A DNA stretch of 64,000 nucleotides, taken from Gracilaria domingensis (taxonomy: Eukaryota; Rhodophyta; Florideophyceae; Gracilariales; Gracilariaceae). Where the stretch lies: positions 132,601-196,600 of the forward strand of contig VCMS01000137.1 in NCBI GenBank assembly GCA_022539475.1, in the 5' to 3' direction. Shown here in pieces: positions 1 to 7,366 of this stretch. How positions within the stretch are numbered: position 1 is the stretch's first letter; each line of letters starts with the position of its first letter. The notes beneath the pieces are model-generated. The model did no database searches. It worked only from the letters and a program-made list of their open reading frames with translations, and had not been told where the DNA came from. The position numbers were made by a program, and so were the translations under genes.

Positions 1-1
1 G

Positions 2-1033
2 CTGGAGCTAGAGCAGAATGGATTATTTGCGGTGCTTGATGGCTTTGCGACGGATAATGGTGTCCCTAAATGGGAGGAGTTGGAAGAAGTTCGGGAGTTC
101 GGAGATGTGTCGGGGAAGTTGGTGGACTTCTTCGAGAATGAGTATGGAGCGATGCCGGATATACGGAAAGGAGAGGAACAGAAGTCGTTTGTTCAAATAA
201 TCAACGATGATGAAGGATGGAAGGACGGTAGCGATGGACCATTTGAGGGGAGAGTGATGTCGACACGTTGGGGTACGGTGGAGAAGCCGGAGGATAATGA
301 GGAGCTCAGGTGGGTTGTAAGGTCGCGTGCTTTACTTGATGTTCGAATGGGTACAATTGCTGCGGCTTTGGGACTATGGGACAATGAAAGGGAAGCTGTG
401 AAGATGTACACTCCGAAAACTGGTGGTCGATTTCTGGGGACGACGAGAAAGTGCAAGCGCCAGACGCTGCACACCGACTTCAGTGGTCTGGTTACGAAGG
501 AAACAATGAATACTGGCAACCCCGGATACTTTGTAATGGCCTCTGGGAAAGAGGGCTTTCCTCTCTGGGTGAGCGCTGGAAGCCATCAACTGGTGGGGAT
601 GAACAACCAACAGTTGCGAGTGATGTCGGAGGTGTATCCAGCGAAGAAGATAATCATCCCACCGTACTCTGTATTCGTGGGCCGTGGTGATGTGACACAT
701 GCTGGAGCAAGTGGGAAGGACAAGGTGGATAGGCCCGAGTCTATGGATTTGCTGGTTAGATACCACATGTACATGGTACCAGAGGGCTACGCACTACCTG
801 ATGCTGTTCATCGGGTGCGGGATTTCCGACCCACGTTTGTCAATGGTGACGAGGAGGAGGAGGCGGAGGATGAACTGTTGTCCGATAAGGAGGGTGGGGC
901 GGTTGACATAGACGAAGACCAAGTGGTCGTGGAGATTGGTGTGGAAGCGGACGCCGGTAGAACCGAAGTGCTCGAGAGTAGTAGTGATGACGATTTGCCA
1001 ATAATGAGGCTGCGAGCGCCTCGAAGTGGATGA
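2..1033 (+). CDS. 2OG-Fe(II)-oxygenase-like protein, 5' end outside window
   Basis: The reading frame is open from the first bases of the window, so the start lies upstream; the first in-frame start-like codon (GTG at 32) is probably not the real start. What is seen is an HTD triad near codon 147 (counting from base 32), a distal His in a THAGAS context near codon 222, and an Arg-containing LLVRYHMY strand after it. That H-x-D...H...R order is the iron and 2-oxoglutarate binding signature of the double-stranded beta-helix oxygenases. The last 60 residues are acidic and Ser-rich, probably disordered. Substrate cannot be told. Family-level call by motif only; another cupin-fold protein, or a domesticated or transposon-linked protein, is possible. 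It stops 300 bp before the next gene on the same strand. Confidence 0.5.
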   Translation: MELEQNGLFAVLDGFATDNGVPKWEELEEVREFGDVSGKLVDFFENEYGAMPDIRKGEEQKSFVQIINDDEGWKDGSDGPFEGRVMSTRWGTVEKPEDNEELRWVVRSRALLDVRMGTIAAALGLWDNEREAVKMYTPKTGGRFLGTTRKCKRQTLHTDFSGLVTKETMNTGNPGYFVMASGKEGFPLWVSAGSHQLVGMNNQQLRVMSEVYPAKKIIIPPYSVFVGRGDVTHAGASGKDKVDRPESMDLLVRYHMYMVPEGYALPDAVHRVRDFRPTFVNGDEEEEAEDELLSDKEGGAVDIDEDQVVVEIGVEADAGRTEVLESSSDDDLPIMRLRAPRSG

Positions 1034-1333
1034 GAATGAGATGATTAGTAAATTATGTGTGTCTTGCGAGTATTAAGAGTAGTATACTATTACAAGGCTA
1101 TACATATGAACATAGAAAAGGTGCGGCAGGCTGGTAATTGAACAAATGTCAAACGTCTTTGGTCCAGTTGCGTCTAATTGCAACATGCCAAATGCTCGGT
1201 ATCGTTAACATCATTGGTGGCACCATTCAATTCGCAATTGAACATGTAGCGTCCTAACACTTCTGAAACTGCACTTAAGGTTGCTTTTCAGAGAAGTATA
1301 TGCAGGTCCTGTCTATGCGGTACTTGTGGCAGT

Positions 1334-2194
1334 ATGGTGACTGTATCAGGAAAAATGGCAGAGGAACAGAGAGACTTGGCGGAAATTTCACCAAATACCT
1401 TGTCTAAGTTCATATATGCCAATGGTTACGGTATATTAAGTTCCGTTGATGGAACGTTGAGAAGAGAAGGAGAGTCAATTCCAGAAGAAGTTGTGAAGTG
1501 TATGAAGTTCATTGACGAACGTGTTGGTTTCGGACTTGTCACAGGGGGTGATGTGGGCGACGTGGAGGGGAAAATGGAAGGACTCGGAGACTATAAGTTT
1601 GGTGTCTCGGCGAATCATGGAGCTTTCCTGCGTTTCTCTGACGAGAGGGAAATTAAGGGTGCATTCAATGATCACACCCTTGACCACACTGTTGACGGAC
1701 TACTGTTCCTGGCAAGGGATTTGAATAGGAGGCATGGTATTGTGAATGATGATGACAAGGGGTTCGTGGAGACCAGAAGTGATAGTGGCCTTCCCAATTT
1801 CGTGTACAACAAACTGTGGCAGTGGAAAGAAGAAGTGGATTCTGCTATTGGGGACCTGTTGCAGAAGATGGATGCGTTTGTTATCTATCCCGGCGATAAA
1901 AGTTGCGAAATTGTGGACAAGCGATACACAAAAGGAAGCGGAGGAGAAAATCTTGTGGATAATGAACCGAGATTTATTGATACGGATGACGTCGTGACGT
2001 TCGGAAGTGCTTTGAGCGACGGGCCTTTGCATGAGGTAGGCGTGTACGGCGTTCACGTCAAAGCAGATTGTATCCCGCGTGGAGTACACAACCTGTTCGA
2101 AAGCGTGGAGGATGTACATTCGACAATTATGTTGGTGGCTCTGTTGTACGGCTACGAGGAAAAGCAGCACGATAAAAACCACCATGAATCATAG
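1334..2194 (+). CDS. HAD-superfamily protein with missing nucleophile (likely pseudoenzyme)
   Basis: This 286-residue intronless gene starts at an ATG and is clearly paralogous to the next gene, which lies tail to tail with it 52 bp downstream. HAD motif I, normally DxDGT, reads SVDGT here: Ser37 stands where the catalytic Asp nucleophile should be, while Asp39, Gly40 and Thr41 are kept. The TGR signature reads TGG, and the C-terminal metal motif reads GSALSDGP. By knowledge of the family, loss of the first Asp abolishes the phosphoaspartyl intermediate, so phosphatase activity is not expected. The frame is intact over its whole length, so it may be expressed with a non-catalytic role, or it may be a recently relaxed duplicate. 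Confidence 0.75.
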   Translation: MVTVSGKMAEEQRDLAEISPNTLSKFIYANGYGILSSVDGTLRREGESIPEEVVKCMKFIDERVGFGLVTGGDVGDVEGKMEGLGDYKFGVSANHGAFLRFSDEREIKGAFNDHTLDHTVDGLLFLARDLNRRHGIVNDDDKGFVETRSDSGLPNFVYNKLWQWKEEVDSAIGDLLQKMDAFVIYPGDKSCEIVDKRYTKGSGGENLVDNEPRFIDTDDVVTFGSALSDGPLHEVGVYGVHVKADCIPRGVHNLFESVEDVHSTIMLVALLYGYEEKQHDKNHHES

Positions 2195-2246
2195 AAGGGT
2201 ATTGAGATATATACGACACTTTTATTACTGAGATCTCATATCATAG

Positions 2247-3119
2247 CTAAGTATTACAGGCATCGTAGCACTGGAAACAAATTCCAAGAGCATTTCTAAA
2301 CCATTGACACTTGCATTTTCTGTACCCGTACAGTTCTGCCACCCTTCTGATGGTCTCATGCACGTCCTCCACGCCATCAACAAGATATGTTACCGCTGCT
2401 GGATGGTCTTCTCCCTTCACATGAACTGCCAGGGTTGCCATTTCATATAGAGGGCCATCATTGGAAGCATTCCCGAAAGCAACGATTAAATGTGTGTCGA
2501 ACTGGGGGTCGTTTTCAACCAAGGCTAGCGCCCCACTATTTTTCGTGAAACGAATGTCCCCTATGTCACAGTTTTCATCTTGAGGGTACGCAACCAGGTT
2601 CGGAAAGGATGTCAACACTTTTGAAATACCGGAGTTAACTTCTGTTTTCCACTTCGACAGTCCATTGTACGTGAAGTTAGGGAGTCCACTGTCTTTTCTA
2701 GTGCTCACCACTGCTTGTTGACGCTCTTCGTGAAGTCCGTGCGATTCATTTAAGGAGAGTGCAAGTCTCTCAAGTTCGGCTGCACATCTTTCGTAACCTT
2801 CCCTGTCAAGGTCCTGATCAATTTCGGTACCATTGGATAATCTCACCCGTGCGCCTTGGTTTCCAGAGATGCCAAAAGTGTAGCCACCTAGGTGCTCCAT
2901 GAAACTCTCGGCATCCTCTATATCTCGCCCAGTAGCAATTCCGAAACCAACGCGTGCGTTGATGTACTTCATGCATTTGACTGTTTCGGCAGGAATGTTC
3001 TCCCCAGCTCTTTTCAGAGTACCGTCAACATCACTAATCACGGCGTAGCCATTTTCGAATATTTCGTTAGCCAGCTGCTGAGGAGTTACTTCTTGGGCTC
3101 TAACTTCTGAGTTATACAT
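2247..3119 (-). CDS. HAD-superfamily (HAD-IIB type) hydrolase
   Basis: The ATG at 3119 gives 290 residues matching the length of its paralogue; the frame stays open further upstream but only with a GTG start. Motif I is DVDGTL, with nucleophile Asp30 and general acid Asp32 present. A TGR signature follows about 36 residues later, and the C-terminal acidic motif reads FGNASNDGPLYEMA, where the second Asp of the usual GDxxND is kept but the first is Asn. The cap between motifs suggests the Cof/trehalose-phosphatase/sucrose-phosphatase class of sugar-phosphate phosphatases. Exact substrate is unknown. It converges on its catalytically dead paralogue, so the pair is an inverted duplication. Confidence 0.75.
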   Translation of the reverse strand: MYNSEVRAQEVTPQQLANEIFENGYAVISDVDGTLKRAGENIPAETVKCMKYINARVGFGIATGRDIEDAESFMEHLGGYTFGISGNQGARVRLSNGTEIDQDLDREGYERCAAELERLALSLNESHGLHEERQQAVVSTRKDSGLPNFTYNGLSKWKTEVNSGISKVLTSFPNLVAYPQDENCDIGDIRFTKNSGALALVENDPQFDTHLIVAFGNASNDGPLYEMATLAVHVKGEDHPAAVTYLVDGVEDVHETIRRVAELYGYRKCKCQWFRNALGICFQCYDACNT

Positions 3120-3746
3120 GTTTTGAAAGCTTTCGAAAGGGGTCGTTTTGCAAATGGGTGTGGGTATACGAATGAGAAGGATGTGATTGATGTTCACAAG
3201 GTGTTTCGTAGTATAAAAAGAGTCTAAGAACGACCATATGCGGGTATTGTAGTACTGTTTTAAAACGTTACTACGACGAGCAGCTTTTGCATCGATTTGC
3301 AGTAAAGAAAGGATGATTTACTCATAAATTATATGTACGGGTTCAAGTGGATAAAGAAAACTATGAATATCTTCAACATGAGCTTAGAAATCAAGATCAG
3401 TAAAACAACCTCCATTAAGGGTTGAAACCCATAAAAGGTTTACCTTACTTTATACGGGTGCCCCAAGTATTGCAAAGGCTTAGTTCTTCAGAAATATCAC
3501 AATTTTTGTACTTGTTTCGTTACTAGTATCGTGCACTTTAATGATATGGAATGACCATTTTCTATCTAGCAAAGTCTTAGCGAAGTATTAGTGATAAGGG
3601 ATGTAGGATTTAAAGGGGCATATTTGAACCACAGAAGGACGAACAATATAAGTAATGTAATAGGAACAGGTCATTTCGATAAAGTAACTTTTATGTTTAA
3701 CTATCTCTAAAAGGTTTACAACACCGAAAAGTCATGTGTTCTAACC
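3120..3746. other. AT-rich intergenic region
   Basis: No reading frame or RNA gene could be supported. It separates the 5' end of the HAD gene from the 3' end of the ketopantoate-reductase-like gene and presumably holds the HAD promoter; a TATA-like stretch (gtataaaaag, plus strand) lies near 3211 but is on the wrong strand for that gene. Confidence 0.4.
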
Positions 3747-4649
3747 TCAAAGCTGGGGAAATGGGGAGGGGGATAACTTTTCCTTAACAACGTTGACGTA
3801 GTTTGTATGAAAAGGAGCGGGGTCACCGCCTACAATGTTTCTTTCTTGGCGGGAAAAGTCGTAGAAGTACGCGTTCCTAAACTGAAAGTCGGAGAAAGAA
3901 GTAGGGAAGCCAACGAGAGTTTTCCCATATGCAAGAAGTCGCCCAACGGTCTCTTCCAGGTTGAAAGTAGTACCTGTCTTAAGCGAAACTATCTTCAACA
4001 GCTCTTTCATTATTGTGAGCACAACCGTACTGCACTCCGTAGCGACTACGTCCATAGGAATGAAACCTCTTGAGGCCCCGACGATGTTGAACGCTGATAG
4101 CCACACGAGCTTCTCATAATAGCTTACGAGAAATGTGTCTTCGTCGACAACCCCGCAAGTGAGACCCATAGACCTAAACCTGTCTGCAACGTTGGAGGCC
4201 CACTTTCCTGTTGCGACAGTGAGACCATCCGGACTTTGAGGAGTGACACCATCCTGCGGAGCTGCGTTTCTTGAGGGGACACCAACGTATAGGACAACTT
4301 TTGAACATTTGTCCACACCGAGCTTCGAAAGCAATGGTATGATGTCTCCATTCTGGAAGAAAACGAGATTCTCTCTGAGCGAATAAGGGCAAGCCTGAAT
4401 TACGGTCTCCAGGGTGTTCGTTCTTCCACAAACTAGTATCGGTACATCAGAAAAATGAGAGGTAGCAGCCATGCTGCAGAATTCGTGTGCGGAAATGACC
4501 GTATCTTCTTCGTTCGCCAGCATGGTACCTATACGCCCCCTTCCAACAATAACGGCCCGAGTCCTTCGGGCGGGAGATGAGGCCTGAGGGACGTCAGAGT
4601 ATCTGGGACTCGGAGGCGGAGTCGGAGGCATGTCGGACTGGGAGTTCAT
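3747..4649 (-). CDS. Ketopantoate reductase (ApbA/PanE)-like protein
   Basis: I chose the ATG at 4649 (300 residues); the frame extends upstream but that part is low-complexity leader. After a Pro/Ser-rich N-terminus comes a Rossmann nucleotide-binding loop, G36-x-G38-x-x-G41, inside AVIVGRGRIGTML. A QNGD motif follows (family: QNG), and near residue 190 is YEKLVWLSAFNIVGA, the ApbA C-terminal helix carrying the catalytic Lys and a second Asn; the first Asn of the usual KLxxN is Ser. Ketopantoate reductase makes pantoate with NADPH in coenzyme A synthesis. The changed Asn and the divergent substrate domain leave open that this is a family relative with another 2-oxo acid substrate. Confidence 0.65.
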   Translation of the reverse strand: MNSQSDMPPTPPPSPRYSDVPQASSPARRTRAVIVGRGRIGTMLANEEDTVISAHEFCSMAATSHFSDVPILVCGRTNTLETVIQACPYSLRENLVFFQNGDIIPLLSKLGVDKCSKVVLYVGVPSRNAAPQDGVTPQSPDGLTVATGKWASNVADRFRSMGLTCGVVDEDTFLVSYYEKLVWLSAFNIVGASRGFIPMDVVATECSTVVLTIMKELLKIVSLKTGTTFNLEETVGRLLAYGKTLVGFPTSFSDFQFRNAYFYDFSRQERNIVGGDPAPFHTNYVNVVKEKLSPSPFPQL

Positions 4650-5046
4650 TGCAAGTGTTCGATTGTTTTTGTGTGACGATAAAAAGGGAAGATGGGGCGG
4701 AGAACTGCTGGGGTAAAGAGTGATACTTAAGTAAAAACGGTTGGGAAGCGCAGAACGGGAACATGGTTCACTTTGTGAAAGTGAGCGAAATGTATGATAT
4801 GTGATTGTACTGAATGAATGATAGGGCTTGTATGAGACGACAAGCCACAAAGTGTGATGATGTTTTATGAAAGGTAGGTGGAAGAGTAGAAAGTGTGCAA
4901 TGAATGAAACTGATTTCGAACCTGAGTTGTAAAGTAGTTGTAAAGTACGAGTTACGGGGAGCTTGAATACAGGATGAAAGGAGCCATTTTGGCTTCATAA
5001 ATGAGGTGAACGGGTTTTATAGCTTCACTCGGATTGCCATAAGTAA

Positions 5047-5367
5047 AAGAATGGAGTTGGATTGCGCCCGAATACGTCTATAAAGGTCGTAGAAGCACTT
5101 ATGAAGGAAGGAGTTGTAGACATGTTATTGTTGATGACGGTGGAGCCAGGGTTTGGAGGACAGGCGTTTATGGAGGGTGTTCTTGACAAGGTGCGACATG
5201 CAAGGGAGTTGTACGCAAGAATAGGGATACAGGTGGATGGGGGTATTGGACTGAGTACTGTGAAAGGAGTAGTGAAGGCCGGTGCAAACATTTCAGTTGC
5301 AGGATCTGCCATCTTTGGCTCGAGTAACCCAGCTCATGTCATAGCTGGTTTTCGAAAGGTTGGTTAG
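5047..5367 (+). pseudogene. RPE: 3' fragment of ribulose-phosphate 3-epimerase
   Basis: About 105 codons encode the C-terminal half of the TIM-barrel epimerase: MTVEPGFGGQ (phosphate-binding loop), IQVDGGIG (with the catalytic Asp) and VAGSAIFG. A TAA lies in frame at 5044, and the N-terminal half that carries the metal-binding His and Asp residues is not found in the 400 bp upstream, which is instead the upstream region of the divergent ApbA-like gene. The match is strong where present and the frame is clean to its stop, so this is a truncated copy. A far-upstream first exon is possible but none was seen. As it stands it cannot form a complete active site. Confidence 0.75.
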
Positions 5368-6000
5368 AGATAGTAGCATAAATTTATTGTTTATTACATT
5401 GTTACCTTTACGTGTTATCACGACTATATTCTCCGTCTCCATTGGAGATGTATTTCTCTTGTATGACAACCGGGAAAGGATGTGAGAGAACATAAATATA
5501 TCCCCAGTGGACGCTGAGGGGGAGGATGAACTACTCTACGTGCTACCATTGTTACCCATCCGGTGTCGAGTGGTGACATATTCTTTTTTTGTCACAACCC
5601 ACAAAGGATGTGACGGAAGAAGAACATGCCCCCAGTCGAGACAGAGGGTGAGCAACTCTAAGTACAATCACTAGTCCCTAGCTTGCCTCCACTGGCAATA
5701 TCTTCCTGTTTTGCTATAACCATCGAGTGAGGTTATGGTGGAAGAGAAAAATATCGCCGGTCGAGGCGAGGTGGGTGGGGACTATGTGAAGAGGGGACAG
5801 AGAGATGGCGCTTAAATAGTGGAAGGTGCGGAGGTGTACAGTAGATGTTTTGGCGGGAAATGGGATGAGGGAAACAGGGACAATCATGGTGCTGGATATA
5901 GCCCGTGTGGTTGGACAGTGGGGGTGGACAGCACAGTTTAGCTCGATTGCACTGTATCGCAGCGGAAACTTCGATCCAACTACTACTTCTTTTTCTGAAG
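5368..6000. other. Non-coding spacer with a diverged tandem repeat
   Basis: Three related blocks spaced about 130 bp apart begin near 5471, 5600 and 5730. Each contains a GGATGTG/GGTTATG-like start, a run of A-rich sequence with an AACAT or AAATAT core, and a CCCCAGT/CGCCGGT-GAGxC-GAGG end. No gene was recognised. The last 150 bp would hold the promoter of the coiled-coil protein that starts at 6001. Confidence 0.35.
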
Positions 6001-6930
6001 ATGTCGAACGGATACGTGAAGGATGAGGAGCTGTGGGTGCTGTTGGAGGGGAAGGAGGTACCGCAGACGCCGTCACCAAAACGGGAAGAGGACGTGATTA
6101 CGGCGGCTGGTCGGATGTCGCAGAAGAAGGAAGTGGCCGATGAAGGAAAGAAGTGTGAGGCGAGGAGAGGGGATGGTGATGAGGTGGAGAAGGGGGTAGA
6201 ATTGGAGGTGGAGGGAGTCGCAATGGAGAGAAGGGGTGCGGTGCATCTGAGTCAGTTAGAGGTTGGAGACCAGATAGAGAGTGGGGGCGGAGAGGGTGAC
6301 AGGGAGATGCGGTTTGTGGGGGAGATGAAGGCGAGGGTGGGGATGTTGGGGTTGGTGATGAAGGAGCAACTGGACGATGGAATTGTGGAGATTGTAACGG
6401 AAATGGGCGGTGTGGTGCTGAGTGGCGGTGGTAGTGGTGTTTCGGTTGAGGCGATTTCGAGCCTGCGGAATTCGTTGTCGGTATTGGGAGTGGAGATGAG
6501 AAATCATGTGTATGGGATAGTGGAGTGTGCGGGAAGGGAGGTTGGAGAGTTGCGGGAGGAGAATAGGGTTCTGAACGAGAGGTTGGACGTGCTGGAGAAG
6601 GAGGTGAAGGAGCTGGGCAAGAGGCAAAGATTGGTGGAAGAGAAGAGGGTGAAAGGAGGTGTGGAGGGAAAGACGGAGAAGGGAAGTGTGGGAAGGGTGG
6701 CGGTGCAGAAGGGGTCTCCTGTGACACCGAAGACAAAGGGTGGTGGGGTTGGGGATGGGAAGAGCCGTCTGAAGAAGAGGCGTAAGGAGATGAAGAAGGT
6801 GGTGGAGGAGGTGCCGCGGGAGGGAGTGGGAGCTCCGGTGGTGACTGGGTTTAGGAGTGCGGCGGAGGTAGCGCGGACTGCGAAGGGGATTCTGAGGGGA
6901 CAGGAGGAGAGAAGGATGGGAGGGATTTGA
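6001..6930 (+). CDS. Coiled-coil protein of a repeated element (copy 1)
   Basis: The ATG at 6001 (MSNGYVKDEELW) gives 309 residues. The first 100 residues are charged. Residues around 150-210 (EAISSLRNSLSVLG...HVYGIVECAGREVGELREEN) lead into a heptad-rich coiled coil, and the C-terminus is strongly basic (KSRLKKRRKEMKK). A second copy lies inverted at 35627-36331 with the same core wording, so this is part of a dispersed element rather than a single-copy gene. Coiled coil plus basic tail recalls the RNA-binding ORF1 proteins of non-LTR retrotransposons, but no reverse transcriptase accompanies it, so that is only a suggestion. Confidence 0.55.
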   Translation: MSNGYVKDEELWVLLEGKEVPQTPSPKREEDVITAAGRMSQKKEVADEGKKCEARRGDGDEVEKGVELEVEGVAMERRGAVHLSQLEVGDQIESGGGEGDREMRFVGEMKARVGMLGLVMKEQLDDGIVEIVTEMGGVVLSGGGSGVSVEAISSLRNSLSVLGVEMRNHVYGIVECAGREVGELREENRVLNERLDVLEKEVKELGKRQRLVEEKRVKGGVEGKTEKGSVGRVAVQKGSPVTPKTKGGGVGDGKSRLKKRRKEMKKVVEEVPREGVGAPVVTGFRSAAEVARTAKGILRGQEERRMGGI

Positions 6931-7366
6931 AGCCGTTTTGGGGCGAGGCGGGTATACGAGAAGGGGGAGAGTTGTGCACCTGACTTCTACAAAATGAACG
7001 CGTGATGGGCGAGAAATGGGTAAATAGCGGGGGTGGTGTGGACTGGGAAGAAGTGATGGGATGATTGAGGTGGGATGAGTTGCGATTGGCATTGCAACAT
7101 GGGAGAAAATGGAAACGCAAACTAGCACGAGTGCAGTTTTGAGAGAGGGTCGCGGAAAAGAGTGAATGGGGTGGTGCGGCGAAGTAGAACCTCTACAAAA
7201 ACTAGGGGACCCAAGCACTAAACTGCGCGAAATGGAATTTAATATTCCAAAATTTCTTAATTTTTTGAGTGCCAGCCTCTGCTACCCCCTCGCGCGCCCC
7301 AAATAGCCCCAAAACTAGCTTAGTTTCCAAAGCGAACAGACTATATTCCACTTTGCAGAACACAGA
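6115..7366 (+). repeat. Dispersed element, copy 1 (part shared with copy 2)
   Basis: From within the coiled-coil gene to 7366 this stretch matches, in inverted orientation, 35233-36440. The shared part includes a 430-bp 3' non-coding tail with the same landmark phrases (a run of A/T around GAATTTAATATTCCAAAATTTCTTAA, the CGCGCGAGGG block, and the terminal TTCTGCAAAGT). The shared sequence ends sharply near 7366, exactly where the gypsy reverse-transcriptase frame begins. Copy 2 lacks the 5' part of the gene, so the element appears 5'-truncated there. Confidence 0.7.

Noticed and set aside
6098-7218. Long Pro/His/Ser-rich minus-strand frames over the coiled-coil gene (and plus-strand 35878-36567 in copy 2)
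   Set aside because: Antisense of purine-rich coding sequence; no domain, and not consistent between the two element copies.
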